Source: Burkholderia mayonis
Lineage (GTDB): Bacteria > Pseudomonadota > Gammaproteobacteria > Burkholderiales > Burkholderiaceae
Reading direction: 5' to 3'
Length of the DNA: 64,000 nt
Assembly (NCBI RefSeq): GCF_001523745.2
Contig: NZ_CP013387.1
Span: 1,736,001-1,800,000 of the forward strand
Made by a program: the position numbers and the translations under genes. Shown here one piece after another: positions 35,684 through 44,703 of this stretch. The notes under the pieces are model-generated. The model had not been told where the DNA came from, did not search any database, and saw nothing but the letters and a program-made list of their open reading frames with translations. Each line of letters opens with the position of its first letter. Position 1 is the stretch's first letter.

Positions 35684-37123
35684 ATTTCGACATTCGCACG
35701 CACCGCCTGCGGCGCGCTCTTCGCGTCGATGGCGGCACTGGCACTCGCGGCCGGTCCCGCCGCGACGAGCGCAACGAAGGCGATGAGCACAGCAGGCGCA
35801 ACGAATACGACGAATACGACGACCACGCCGAACACCGCCCGCGCCACCGCCGCGTCATCCCGATCGCCAACGACAGTCCTGCTCCCCGGCGCACCGCCGC
35901 AGCGCATCGTCGACACGGTCGGCCGCGGCACGCCGCAGGTCGCGTCGAAGTTCGATACGACGACGGCCGTGTTCCGCCCGGACCCGGCGCTCATCGCGCT
36001 CGGCCGGCGCGTGTTCTTCGATTCGCGGCTGTCGGAGCCGCGCGGCACATCGTGCGCAAGCTGCCACGATCCGGGCCGCGCGTTCGCACCCACGCTGTCG
36101 CCCGCCGCGCTCGCTGGCCCGCGCGTGCCGCAGGGCAGCCGCCCCGGACACTTCAGCCGGCGCAACGCGCCGTCGCTGCTGTACGTGCGCTACGTGCCGC
36201 GCCGCCACTTCTACCAGGACGACGACGCGCTCGCGCCCGCGCCGTTCGGCGGCCTGTTCTCGGACGGCCGCGCCGACACGCTCGCCGAGCAGCTGCGCGG
36301 CCCGCTCTTCGATCCGGACGAGATGAACAACGCATCGCCCGCCTCGCTCTTGCGCAAGATCGACGGCACCGCACTCGCCGTAGCGCTCGCCGGGCGCTTC
36401 GGCCCGGCGGTCCGGCGCGATCCCGAGCGGACGGTGCGCGCGCTCGGCGACGCGATGCAGGCGTATCTGCAAAGCGACGAAATGGCGCCCTTCTCGTCGC
36501 GCTTCGATGCATACGTGACGAAGCGCGCGCCGCTCACGCCGCAGGAATTGCGCGGGCTCGCGCTCTTCAAGAATCCGGACAAGGGCAACTGCATGAGCTG
36601 TCATACGCTGTCGGATACCGCGAGTCGCCCCGAGCGCTCGCTCTTCACCGACTTCGGCTACGACGCGATCGCGGTGCCGCGCAACCGCGCGCTGCCCGCG
36701 AACCGCGACCCGCGCCGCTTCGACAACGGCCTGTGCGATACGGCCGCGAAGCTGCGCTGGCCGGAGCCGACACAATGGTGCGGCTATCTGCGCACGCCGG
36801 GGCTGCGCAACGTCGCGATCAAGGAGTCGTTCATGCACAACGGCGTGTTCGATACGCTGCGCGACGCGGTCGCGTTCTACAACACGCGCTCGACCGATCC
36901 GAAACGCTGGTATCACGGCCGCGACACGTTCGACGACGTGCCGGCCGCTTATCGCGGCAACATCAACGTGAACTCGACGCCGATGAATCGCCGCCCCGGC
37001 ACGCCGCCCGCGATGACGGACGCCGACATCGACGATCTCGTCGCGTTCCTGCGCACGCTGACGGACGAGCGCTACGTCGGACTAATGCCGGCGACGCCGG
37101 GCGGCAAAGCGGCGCGGCCGTGA
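35684..37123 (+). CDS. Di-haem cytochrome c peroxidase (MauG/CcpA-like), start codon unusual
   Basis: Two haem-binding motifs are visible, CASCH in the first third and CMSCH in the second domain. The conserved FFDSRLSEP, RNAPSLLY and MHNGVFDTLRDAV segments are also present. The first in-frame ATG (35729) would cut the signal peptide in half. An ATT at 35684, preceded by AAAGAGAAG, would give a good one (STFARTACGALFASMAALAL, with cleavage after about AAG). No GTG, TTG or ATG exists between the previous gene and 35729 in this frame. A Thr/Asn-rich linker follows the signal. It would act in the periplasm. Confidence 0.82.
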   Translation: MSTFARTACGALFASMAALALAAGPAATSATKAMSTAGATNTTNTTTTPNTARATAASSRSPTTVLLPGAPPQRIVDTVGRGTPQVASKFDTTTAVFRPDPALIALGRRVFFDSRLSEPRGTSCASCHDPGRAFAPTLSPAALAGPRVPQGSRPGHFSRRNAPSLLYVRYVPRRHFYQDDDALAPAPFGGLFSDGRADTLAEQLRGPLFDPDEMNNASPASLLRKIDGTALAVALAGRFGPAVRRDPERTVRALGDAMQAYLQSDEMAPFSSRFDAYVTKRAPLTPQELRGLALFKNPDKGNCMSCHTLSDTASRPERSLFTDFGYDAIAVPRNRALPANRDPRRFDNGLCDTAAKLRWPEPTQWCGYLRTPGLRNVAIKESFMHNGVFDTLRDAVAFYNTRSTDPKRWYHGRDTFDDVPAAYRGNINVNSTPMNRRPGTPPAMTDADIDDLVAFLRTLTDERYVGLMPATPGGKAARP

Positions 37124-37238
37124 CGTTCGCCCGAGGAAAGCCCGCCCGATCCGAAATGGACCGGCCTCTTGGGGCGACGCCGAACGATCGATACACTGTG
37201 ACGGTCGACGACATTCGTCTACGGGATAGGGAAACGTC

Positions 37239-38096
37239 ATGCCGAACAAATCCATCGCTGCCCCGGACAGCACCGCGGTGCGAGTCGCTCTGTGGCGGGC
37301 CATGCATGTGCAGATCGATCCGCCGCCGCACGTGCTCGAAGACGAGATCGGTCTGCAACTGGCGGCGCCGGACGACGACTGGCGCGACCGTCCGGACATG
37401 GATCCGCAAGCGACCCGCGGCTACCGGGCGGCGATCGTCGGCCGGGCCCGCTTCATCGAGGATCTGGTCTGCGAGCAGGCCGAACACGGCGTCGCCCAGT
37501 ACGTGGTGCTCGGCGCCGGCCTCGACACGTTCGCCCAGCGCAGAACGAAGCTCGCGTCGCGCCTTCGGGTATTCGAAGTCGACCAGCCCGGCGCGCAGGC
37601 CTGGAAGCGGCAGCGCCTGATCGCACTCGGCTTCGGCATCCCGGAATGGCTGCGGCTCGTGCCGGTCGATTTCGAGGCAGGAGGATCCTGCCGGGAACCG
37701 CTGGAGGCCGACGGCTTCGACGCCGGTCGGCCGGCCGTCGTGTCGTCGACCGGCGTCTCGATGTATCTGACCCGGGACGCGGTCGCCGCCACGCTGCGCG
37801 AGATCGCGACGCTCGCTCCGGGCTCCACGCTGGCGATGACGTTCCTGCTGCCGCTCGAACTCCTCGATCCCGCCGAGCGCCCGCAGCACCAGGCGGTCTA
37901 CGAGCGCGCACGGGCGGCGGGCACCCCGTTCGTCAGCTTCTTCAGCCCGCCCGAAATGCTCGCGCTCGCCCGTGAAGCCGGATTCCGCGAAGTCCGGCAC
38001 GTGTCCACCGACGATCTCACTCAGCGCTATTTCGCCGGCCGGACTGATGGTCTGCGGCCGTCGAGCGGCGAAGCGTTTCTGGTCGCGACGACTTGA
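37239..38096 (+). CDS. Class I SAM-dependent methyltransferase (LCMT/PF04072 family)
   Basis: The 285-residue protein carries VVLGAGLDTFAQR (SAM-binding GxGxDT), RVFEVDQPGAQAWKR and a STGVSMYLT active-site loop. These are typical of leucine-carboxyl-methyltransferase-like proteins often annotated as polyketide O-methyltransferases. The substrate is unknown. Its stop is followed directly by a 12-bp tandem repeat. Confidence 0.85.
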   Translation: MPNKSIAAPDSTAVRVALWRAMHVQIDPPPHVLEDEIGLQLAAPDDDWRDRPDMDPQATRGYRAAIVGRARFIEDLVCEQAEHGVAQYVVLGAGLDTFAQRRTKLASRLRVFEVDQPGAQAWKRQRLIALGFGIPEWLRLVPVDFEAGGSCREPLEADGFDAGRPAVVSSTGVSMYLTRDAVAATLREIATLAPGSTLAMTFLLPLELLDPAERPQHQAVYERARAAGTPFVSFFSPPEMLALAREAGFREVRHVSTDDLTQRYFAGRTDGLRPSSGEAFLVATT

Positions 38097-38113
38097 AGAC
38101 GCGACTTGAAGAC

Positions 38114-38193
38114 GCGACCGGAAGCGCGACCGGAAGCGCGACCGGAAGCGCGACCGGAAGCGCGACCGGAAGCGCGACCGGAAGCGCGACCGG
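38114..38193. repeat. 12-bp tandem repeat, 6.6 copies
   Basis: The unit GCGACCGGAAGC is repeated six times plus 8 bases. Two degenerate units of GCGACTTGAAGA type (38088-38113) precede it, the first of which overlaps the methyltransferase stop codon. The degenerate start suggests the array grew out of the end of that gene. Confidence 0.95.
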
Positions 38194-39091
38194 CGCCGAT
38201 TGAATACGACTTTCCGTCCGGCAACCCGGTCGCGCGCCATTGAACGCAGCTTGGCGGATTGTCGGCGCGTGCGCCGCGACGTCAGTATCGAGCGCTGTCG
38301 GAACGACAGCCGCCGCGCGACAGGGCTCCGGCACGCGCCCCTTGTAATCGCCTGATTCACCACCTCGATCCGATCGGTACAACGACCATCGTTTTAACTG
38401 CTCACCGAAAAAGTCGACCGGTCTCCCCGGTTCTTTGAAGCCCGCTTCCGGCGCCGACGTTTCTTTTCGATTGTCGCCGGCGCTGCGACACACAAGTGGT
38501 CGCTCGTTCAGTCGCGCCCGACGATTGAATTCACTGCCCGCGCGATGTACGACGATCTCTCGTATCGCGTCGAACCCGGCGCGCTGCCCCGCTGCCCCGA
38601 TTCCAGACTGCCGCGACGACCGCATCGCGATCCAATCCGCGACCAGCGCGCCGGCCCCGGCATTTCGATCGGAAAGTGCAAATTGTCGCAGCAAGCCGGC
38701 TTCGATCCGATTCAAATCTGCTCGATTTACCGAATCAATCGATTTATAAAATCCGACCCCGTCGCCTGGAATCGCATCCATTCGATCAAATCGCCATTTT
38801 TCAGCAATGCCTCATTCACGTATGAAAATATGGGAAAAATATACTACCATTTTCATGGCGATGGCTCGATTCAGGAAATCAGGAACGAAGCGCAAATCTT
38901 TTGCCTCATCAAATACCTGTCGTTGCATCATGCGAGCCGGATCGTCACGCGTCCCATGACGAACAACTAACTTTACATTCGTTTCATTTTTATAAAATTT
39001 AATAAATCCTAATTTATCGATTACCGCTTGGATGATCCGATTTCGTCAATCGAATCACGACATGCTGCACACTTAAAAAGGGGAAATCAGC
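38194..39091. other. About 0.9 kb without a convincing gene, AT-rich towards the tyrosinase
   Basis: Open frames at 38545-38970 (+), ending in about 60 AT-rich codons, and 38017-38781 (-) have no recognisable domain and atypical composition. The last 330 nt (from about 38760) are clearly AT-rich and probably hold the tyrosinase promoter. No inverted repeat or terminator stands out. Confidence 0.5.
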
Positions 39092-40636
39092 ATGACATAT
39101 CTACGTAAAAACGTCTGGAATTTGGGTTCCGATTGGGCCGATCCCATTCTCTGGTACGCACGCGGCGTAAAAGCGATGCAGTCGCGCGCCCTCGACGATC
39201 GAAACAGCTGGCGTTTCTACGCGGCCATTCACGGATTCAAAGAAAGCCTGTGGCGCCATCTCGGCTACCTGGACTCGCGTGACCGGATGCCCAGCACCGC
39301 CGACATTCAGGCTTACTGGAAGCAGTGTCAGCACGGCAGCTGGTACTTCCTGCCCTGGCATCGCGGCTACTTGCTCGCTTTCGAGGCCGTCGTTCGAGAC
39401 GAGGTCATCAAGCTGCACGGCCCCAAGGATTGGGCGCTCCCCTACTGGAACTACTTCGAGCCCGGCGAGGACCGTCTGCCCAAAGCCTTTGCGTCGCCCG
39501 ACTGGCCGGACGGCAAAGGCAACAATCCGCTCTATGTGAAGCAGCGCTACGGCCCGTATAACAACAGCGAGGTCTACGTGCCGATCAGCTTGGTCAATCA
39601 AAACGCGCTGGGGGATCCCGATTTCGAAGGCGTCGCAAGCGGAGGCGGCCCCGGATTCGGCGGCGTCTGCACGGGCTTCCATCACAGCAGAGGGATTCAC
39701 GGCGGTATCGAGACGCAGCCACACGACGCCGTGCATGGCATCGTCGGCGGACGAGACCCGCTTACGCGCCAACCCGGATTGATGTCCAACCCGGACATCG
39801 CAGGACTGGACCCGATTTTCTGGCTTCACCACGCGAATATCGATCGGTTGTGGGAAGTCTGGCGCAGGCATCCCCCCACTCACGTCGATCCGACCAAAGT
39901 GAATTGGCTGAAAGGTCCGGCATTCATAGGCGAGCGGCCTTTCAAAATGCCGATGCCGCACGGAGACGACTGGACCTACACGCCCGGCGAAATGAGCAAC
40001 CTTTCGAAGCTCGGCTATGCTTACGATGATGTATCGGCGCCGCCGAAAACGCCGCCGCTGACGGTCGCTCGCCTGAATCGCCTGCGCACGGGTCAGGTCA
40101 CGGCCGAAACGCTCGAGGAGGACATCGCCTTGACCGACCCCAAGATCGTCGAACTGTTCGGCGCAAGCGACCGGAACCTCGCGGTGAAGGGCGCGGAGGC
40201 GCGGTCTTCCGTCACGCTCGACGCCGCCGTGCAACGCAAGATATCCGCCAATCTGACGAAGACTGCCGCCGCCACCTCGGCCACGCCCGACCGGGTCTTC
40301 CTGAATCTCGAGAATGTCCGCGGCCTCGACGACGCCACGATCCTCAGCGTCTACATCAACGTTCCCGAAGGCGGAGATCCCGCCAAATATCCCGACCATC
40401 TTGCCGGCAGCGTCGCCCTCTTCGGCGTGAGCAACGCGACGGTGGTGGGCGAGGAGGGGCACGCGGGCGACGGCCTGACGTTCGTGGTCGAAATCTCGCA
40501 CATGATCGATGCGCTGCATCTCGCCGGCGCCTTGCCTCTGTCCAAACTCGACGTGCGGCTCGTCGCGCTCACGCCGGTGGCGGAAGAATCGCAAGTGAGC
40601 ATCGGCCGCATCAGCGTGTATCGGCAAAGCACGTGA
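39092..40636 (+). CDS. Tyrosinase (type 3 copper monooxygenase)
   Basis: The 514-residue protein shows both copper sites. CuA has His47 (AAIHGFK), His81 (CQHGSW) and His90 (FLPWHRGYLLAFE). CuB has His211 and His215 (QPHDAVHG) and His247 (DPIFWLHHANIDRLW). The C-terminal roughly 200 residues form a separate domain, as in long fungal or plant-like polyphenol oxidases. There is no signal peptide. AAAAAGGGG precedes the ATG. It oxidises phenols to quinones, possibly for melanin. The neighbouring DUF2182 protein may help supply copper. Confidence 0.93.
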   Translation: MTYLRKNVWNLGSDWADPILWYARGVKAMQSRALDDRNSWRFYAAIHGFKESLWRHLGYLDSRDRMPSTADIQAYWKQCQHGSWYFLPWHRGYLLAFEAVVRDEVIKLHGPKDWALPYWNYFEPGEDRLPKAFASPDWPDGKGNNPLYVKQRYGPYNNSEVYVPISLVNQNALGDPDFEGVASGGGPGFGGVCTGFHHSRGIHGGIETQPHDAVHGIVGGRDPLTRQPGLMSNPDIAGLDPIFWLHHANIDRLWEVWRRHPPTHVDPTKVNWLKGPAFIGERPFKMPMPHGDDWTYTPGEMSNLSKLGYAYDDVSAPPKTPPLTVARLNRLRTGQVTAETLEEDIALTDPKIVELFGASDRNLAVKGAEARSSVTLDAAVQRKISANLTKTAAATSATPDRVFLNLENVRGLDDATILSVYINVPEGGDPAKYPDHLAGSVALFGVSNATVVGEEGHAGDGLTFVVEISHMIDALHLAGALPLSKLDVRLVALTPVAEESQVSIGRISVYRQST

Positions 40637-40649
40637 CGCGAGTGCAGTG

Positions 40650-41426
40650 ATGAAGCACGCCGGGCAGCGGCTCGACGCGTCGTTCGTCGTACCCGTGTCG
40701 ATCAGCCTGATCGCCTGGTCCGCGTTGCTCGTCGACGCGGGCGGCCTGATGCCGCCCGCGCTCTGCTCGATCTCGGGAGACTACTGGCGGCTGCCGCTGT
40801 CGACATGGCTCCATCTTGCGTTCTTGTCCAACTCGCCGTCGAAGTTCGCATCGGATTCGGTGCTGATGGTGGCGGCCATGATGGCGCCGCTCGCCGCATC
40901 GCCGCTCCGACACGTCCTGGAGCGCAGTTTCGCGCGACGCCGCATGCGATCTGCGCTCTGCTTCGTTGCCGGTTATGCGGCTGTCTGGATCGCCGCGTGG
41001 ATCGGTCTGCAGGTCGTCGCGATCGCATTCACCTGGGCCGTGCCGCCCCCCCTGACGCGCGTGGGCCTCGGGTTCGCGCTGGCGGTGCTTTGGCAGTTTT
41101 CGCCCGCCAAGCAATGGTTCCTGAACGTCTGCCACCGCCGGCCGTCCCTCGCGGCGTTCGGCATGGCCGCTGATCGCGATGCGCTGCGTTTCGGCCTGGC
41201 GAGCGGCGTCTCCTGCGCCGGGAATTGCTGGGCGCTGATGTTGCTTGCGCTGCTGACAGGACCGTTGCACGTTTTGACGACGATCGTCGTCATGTGCTTC
41301 ATCTTTGCCGAAAGGCTCGAACGCCCGGCTCCGCCTGCATGGCGCTCCCGCGGTCCCGGCAAGGCCGTGCGCATCATTGCGGAGAAAGTGCGCACGAGAC
41401 TGGCTTTGTTGCGCGCGCCGACATGA
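40650..41426 (+). CDS. DUF2182 integral membrane protein, possible metal-handling partner of the tyrosinase
   Basis: The 258-residue protein has about six transmembrane segments. It contains MMAPLAASPLRHV and GVSCAGNCWALMLLAL, the conserved blocks of DUF2182 (predicted metal-binding membrane proteins). It starts 13 nt after the tyrosinase stop, with a possible GTG 3 nt upstream, so the two are almost certainly co-transcribed. A role in copper delivery is inferred from this pairing only. Confidence 0.8.
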   Translation: MKHAGQRLDASFVVPVSISLIAWSALLVDAGGLMPPALCSISGDYWRLPLSTWLHLAFLSNSPSKFASDSVLMVAAMMAPLAASPLRHVLERSFARRRMRSALCFVAGYAAVWIAAWIGLQVVAIAFTWAVPPPLTRVGLGFALAVLWQFSPAKQWFLNVCHRRPSLAAFGMAADRDALRFGLASGVSCAGNCWALMLLALLTGPLHVLTTIVVMCFIFAERLERPAPPAWRSRGPGKAVRIIAEKVRTRLALLRAPT

Positions 41427-41754
41427 TGTCCGCGGACGACTGACCGGGTGGGGCCGTCACGACACATCCCCCTCGTCGAACCGTGCTCGCGCTCATGTTG
41501 AAACTTCGTTACCCGGCGAGATGAAATCCTGCGGAGGATCGAAGCGGGATGCCGACGACTTTCCTGTCACCCGGTCCCGGCTTCATCAAATCCCCTGAAT
41601 TCCCACGCACAAGAGAACCCACTCCCGCTAGGCCAAGCGGTTCTGCCCAGCTCTCCCCGGCTACTTCACAACCGCATCGACTTCGCTTCGCGCGGCGCAT
41701 ATTTCCAGCTTCCGACCGCCCATCGCGACCCGGTTTGCACCCCATTTAATACGG
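41427..41754. other. Intergenic region before the LexA-type promoter
   Basis: No gene is supported. Small frames on both strands (66-97 residues) have no domain. The base composition is mixed. Confidence 0.45.
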
Positions 41755-41806
41755 TTGCACGCTCGAGAAATACTGGATAAATTAACAGCACTGTATTTTT
41801 AACCAG
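41755..41806 (+). promoter_or_regulatory. Promoter overlapped by two LexA-like (SOS) boxes
   Basis: TTGCAC (41755-41760) and TAAATT (41778-41783) are 17 bp apart. Box 1 is CTGGATAAATTAACAG (41773-41788), which covers the -10. Box 2 is CTGTATTTTTAACCAG (41791-41806), which covers the start site. Each differs from the CTG-N10-CAG SOS consensus CTGT-N8-ACAG at one core base, and the outer bases TA/CA also fit. The boxes are 18 bp apart centre to centre, on the same face of the helix within about one turn and a half. Confidence 0.65.
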
Positions 41807-41817
41807 TGAGGTGTCAG

Positions 41818-42090
41818 ATGGAGCACCTGGTTCGCATCGTCAACGATACCGACCGTCAAATCCTCGTCTGGCTGCGCAGCCAGGTCGGTGACGAGCGCGT
41901 GGAGCGCGCAGCGCTGCGCATGGGGCGCGTCCGCAAGCCGTACCTGTCCGCCGTTTGCCGTTACCTGGGCGTCTCGCCGCCGATTTCGCTGCGCTATCCG
42001 ACACGGCGCGCCGAGACCGATCACACGGTCGGCGACCGTTACCTGACGCTGATCCGCCAGCACCTCGCCACACGCGCCGCAGGCCGGTAA
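41818..42090 (+). CDS. Small basic protein of unknown function under a LexA-like promoter
   Basis: The 90-residue protein starts at ATG 41818 after GAGGTG. Starts at 41806 are closer to the predicted +1 and less likely. The sequence (MEHLVRIVNDTDRQILVWL, then RRPEY-free basic stretches and RYLTLIRQHLATRAAGR) is rich in Arg and predicted mostly helical. No family is recognised. Its promoter suggests induction by DNA damage. Confidence 0.65.
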   Translation: MEHLVRIVNDTDRQILVWLRSQVGDERVERAALRMGRVRKPYLSAVCRYLGVSPPISLRYPTRRAETDHTVGDRYLTLIRQHLATRAAGR

Positions 42091-42398
42091 GCATCGCGCC
42101 GAGCGTCCGATTGGCGCGAATGGTGCCGGGCGGCGCCAAATGGCATCGGCTGGCATGGCGCAACGTAGCGCTGCGCGACGCGACGTCGCATCGCGCGATT
42201 CGATGCGCAATATCAAGGCAAGTCCGTCGCCCGATCGACAGAATGGGCAGGTCGCGGCGACAGAAACCTTGTCAGCTCGCCACGCACGAAGTCGTGCGCG
42301 CGTCGCGCCTTTCCAAGTCGTCTACCCCGCCCACCAGGGCGCCGTCCTGACATCGCTCGCCGCGACACCCTCCAACGCACTTTGCGAGGCACTCCGGC
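42091..42398. other. Intergenic region
   Basis: No gene or clear signal is seen. The sequence is rich in CATCG/GCGAC-type short words. A promoter for the DUF3079 gene is expected but not identified. Confidence 0.4.
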
Positions 42399-42611
42399 AT
42401 GGCGAAGAAATTCCCGCTGCATCCGAAGCACCCTGAACGCAACTGCTGGGGATGCGACCGATATTGCTCGGTCGACGCGCTGTCTTGCGGCAACGGTTCC
42501 GACCGGACGCAGCATCCGATCGAATTGCTTGGCGACGACTGGTACGAATGGGAACAGGAAAACGAAGCGGCGGCCCAGCAACAGCGGCTGGCGCAAACCG
42601 TCGTTCGATGA
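42399..42611 (+). CDS. DUF3079 small cysteine-rich protein
   Basis: The 70-residue protein MAKKFPLHPKHPERNCWGCD with RYCSVDALSCGNGS and a DDWYEW motif matches the DUF3079 family found in Burkholderia and relatives. The four Cys residues suggest a metal-binding knot. Its function is unknown. Confidence 0.8.
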   Translation: MAKKFPLHPKHPERNCWGCDRYCSVDALSCGNGSDRTQHPIELLGDDWYEWEQENEAAAQQQRLAQTVVR

Positions 42612-42897
42612 CAACGCCTCACGTAACAAAGCGCCGCGAACGTGTGGCGTGAATGCGAGTCGTTCAGCGGGTTGATCGCCCGCCCCGGCGAAGCAAGAAA
42701 ACGTGCATCGGACGGCGACGATGCCGGAGCGCGCCGGCCATCGACTGATTCGAGCGATCGAAGCGAGCGCGACGACCAACTCAGCGCGGCGCTTATCGAG
42801 CGAACGGACGCCGCACGACCGCGGCGGAACCGCGGCGGAACAAGCACGTCGACAGTGCATGCGGCCGGATACGTCTCGCTTATCGTCAGCACTGCGC

Positions 42898-43407
42898 TCA
42901 ACGCAACATTCGAACCATGTGCTGCTCGTCGCAAAACCGATCGCCGACACGCATCGCGCGCCGCTCGACGCCGAACGTCTCGAATCCGAGCGACGCGTAG
43001 AGCGCTTTCGCGGGCTCATTCTCGATATTCACGCACAGATTGACCTGCGCGATGCCCCAGTCGCGCGACACGTGCGTCAACGCCGCGCCCATCAGCCGAC
43101 GGGCGAGCCCTTTGCCGCGATGCGCGGGCGCGACGAACACACCCCAAAGCGTCGCCTTATGCCCGACTTGCACGAGCGCATCCCTGCGCACGCCGGCGAT
43201 CGCGGCCAACTCACCGTCGACGGTCAGCGCGCCGAAAACCGCCTGCGTATCCGATGCCCGGAGCCGCGCTTCCACTTCCTCGATCGAACGCGCGGCTTCC
43301 TCGGCGCGTGTCGGCCAGATCGCGGTCGGCGACGTGTCGATCGCAACGAGACGCAACGCTTTGAACGCGGATGCATCGGCAGGTTCGAGCAGGCGGATCG
43401 AGATCAT
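42898..43407 (-). CDS. GNAT-family N-acetyltransferase
   Basis: The 169-residue protein starts MISIRLLEPADASAFKALRL. It has the acetyl-CoA loop VFVAPAHRGKGLARRLMGAA (Q/RxxGxG/A type) and NIENEPAKALYASLGFE, typical of GNAT motif B. The substrate is unknown; protein N-termini or small amines are possible. Confidence 0.85.
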   Translation of the reverse strand: MISIRLLEPADASAFKALRLVAIDTSPTAIWPTRAEEAARSIEEVEARLRASDTQAVFGALTVDGELAAIAGVRRDALVQVGHKATLWGVFVAPAHRGKGLARRLMGAALTHVSRDWGIAQVNLCVNIENEPAKALYASLGFETFGVERRAMRVGDRFCDEQHMVRMLR

Positions 43408-43507
43408 CGGGCAGTCGAAATCGAAAACGAGAAGGAGCCGATCCTACACAATCTTGCGTTTTCACGGCGAGCCCCACGTGCACGCTCACACCGGCCACAC
43501 GCGTCGC

Positions 43508-43930
43508 TCAACGCTTCGCTCTGGCGCGCTCGCTCCACTCGAACGCAGCCATCCCGACCAGCATCGCCGCGACAAAGCCGAACGCCTTCGCTCCACCCAA
43601 GCCGAGCGACACGACGGCCGGCCCCGGACAAAAGCCGACGAGCCCCCAGCCGACCCCGAACGCCGCGCTGCCCGCGACGAGCCTGAGCGTGACGGACCCG
43701 CGCGGCGGAATCAGCATCGGCAGTCCCAGCAGCGAACGCTCCCGCCGCTTCGCGATCGCGAACGCGATCGAGCCGACCGCGATCGCACCGGCCATCACGA
43801 ACGCGAGCGACGGATCCCAATCGCCCGCGAGATCGAGAAAACCCTGCACCTTCGCGGGATTCGCCATCCCGGACAGCAGCAGCCCCGTGCCGAACAGCAA
43901 GCCCGACAAGAATGCGAAAAAGACGCTCAA
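43508..43930 (-). CDS. YeeE/YedE-family sulfur-compound transporter, second half (PmpB-like)
   Basis: The 140-residue membrane protein has four transmembrane segments with LLFGTGLLLSGMANPAKVQG and GVGWGLVGFCPGPAV, the conserved Gly/Cys blocks of the thiosulfate/sulfide permease family. The start is TTG at 43930, preceded by GGGAGG, one base after the stop of the partner gene. Together with the next protein it forms a split two-subunit version of the long YeeE protein. Confidence 0.85.
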   Translation of the reverse strand: MSVFFAFLSGLLFGTGLLLSGMANPAKVQGFLDLAGDWDPSLAFVMAGAIAVGSIAFAIAKRRERSLLGLPMLIPPRGSVTLRLVAGSAAFGVGWGLVGFCPGPAVVSLGLGGAKAFGFVAAMLVGMAAFEWSERARAKR

Positions 43931-43931
43931 G

Positions 43932-44366
43932 TCACCCTCCCAAGACGTGGCGCAGCACGAACACCGTCGCAATGCCCGCGGTCATGAATACGGCGGTGGC
44001 GACGATCGAACGCAGCGCACCGCGCGAGATTCCGCAGACGCCGTGTCCGCTCGTGCAGCCGCCCGCATAACGCGTACCGACGCCGACCAGCACGCCGCTG
44101 ACGATCACCCTTGCCCAACCGGCGTCGACGACCGGCGTCGGGAACCAGCCGAGCACATGCGCGACGAGCGCGGCCGAGATCAAACCGGCGAGAAACGCCG
44201 CGCGCCATCCGGCATCGCTGCGCCGGCCGGCGAGCAGCCCGCCGACGATGCCGCTGATGCCGGCAATCCGGCCGTCGAAAAACACGAGCAGCGCGGCGGC
44301 CGCGCCGATCATCAGGCCGCCCGCGAGCGACAAGCCCGGCGTGAAATGAACAAGATCAACGGCCAC
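43932..44366 (-). CDS. YeeE/YedE-family sulfur-compound transporter, first half (PmpA-like)
   Basis: The 144-residue membrane protein starts at GTG 44366, with GGGGAAG upstream, and overlaps the ArsR gene end by 11 bp. It has GLMIGAAAALLVFFDGRIAGISG and GTRYAGGCTSGHGVCGISRG, with the conserved Cys residues that relay the sulfur group in this family. It is probably involved in uptake or removal of sulfane-sulfur compounds. Confidence 0.87.
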   Translation of the reverse strand: MAVDLVHFTPGLSLAGGLMIGAAAALLVFFDGRIAGISGIVGGLLAGRRSDAGWRAAFLAGLISAALVAHVLGWFPTPVVDAGWARVIVSGVLVGVGTRYAGGCTSGHGVCGISRGALRSIVATAVFMTAGIATVFVLRHVLGG

Positions 44367-44703
44367 GACGCTTCCCCTTCTTGCTCGTTGCACAGAACTG
44401 CTCGTAAAGCACGGACATGATTGCGATCGCCGGCTCGCTCGCCAGCGCATAGTAGATGTTCTTGCCGTCGCGCCGCGTCTCGACGAGCGCGTTGTCGCGC
44501 AGCACCGCGAGTTGTTGCGACAGCGTCGGCTGATGGATGTCGAGGCGCGCCTCGATGTCGCTCACGCACAGCTCGCCGCATTGCGCGAGCTCGCACAACA
44601 ACAGCAGTCGATCAGGATTCGACAACACCTTCAGCAGCGCGCACGCGGCATCGGCCGACGCACGCATTTCGGACAGGTCGATCGACGAGCCGGCAGCACG
44701 CAT
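44356..44703 (-). CDS. bigR: ArsR-family repressor of the BigR/SqrR (sulfide-sensing) type
   Basis: The 115-residue winged-helix protein has LLKVLSNPDRLLLLCELAQC, then QPTLSQQLAVLRDNALVETR. Two Cys, one in the ELAQCGELCV region and one in YEQFCATS, suit the persulfide-sensing pair of BigR/SqrR. The ending KKGKRRGR is basic. The operon bigR-pmpA-pmpB is a known layout for sulfide response. An AT-rich stretch (44704-44755, with AATATAGAATGTTATTTGAT on the minus strand) is the likely operator. Confidence 0.82.
   Translation of the reverse strand: MRAAGSSIDLSEMRASADAACALLKVLSNPDRLLLLCELAQCGELCVSDIEARLDIHQPTLSQQLAVLRDNALVETRRDGKNIYYALASEPAIAIMSVLYEQFCATSKKGKRRGR

Noticed and set aside
38017..38781. 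Minus-strand 254-codon frame opposite the methyltransferase end and downstream gap
   Set aside because: No domain; its C-terminal part is a translation of the 12-bp repeat and antisense of the methyltransferase.
38545..38970. Plus-strand 141-codon frame before the tyrosinase
   Set aside because: First half GC-rich, second half AT-rich, no domain and no good ribosome-binding site; kept only as a possibility in the gap entry.
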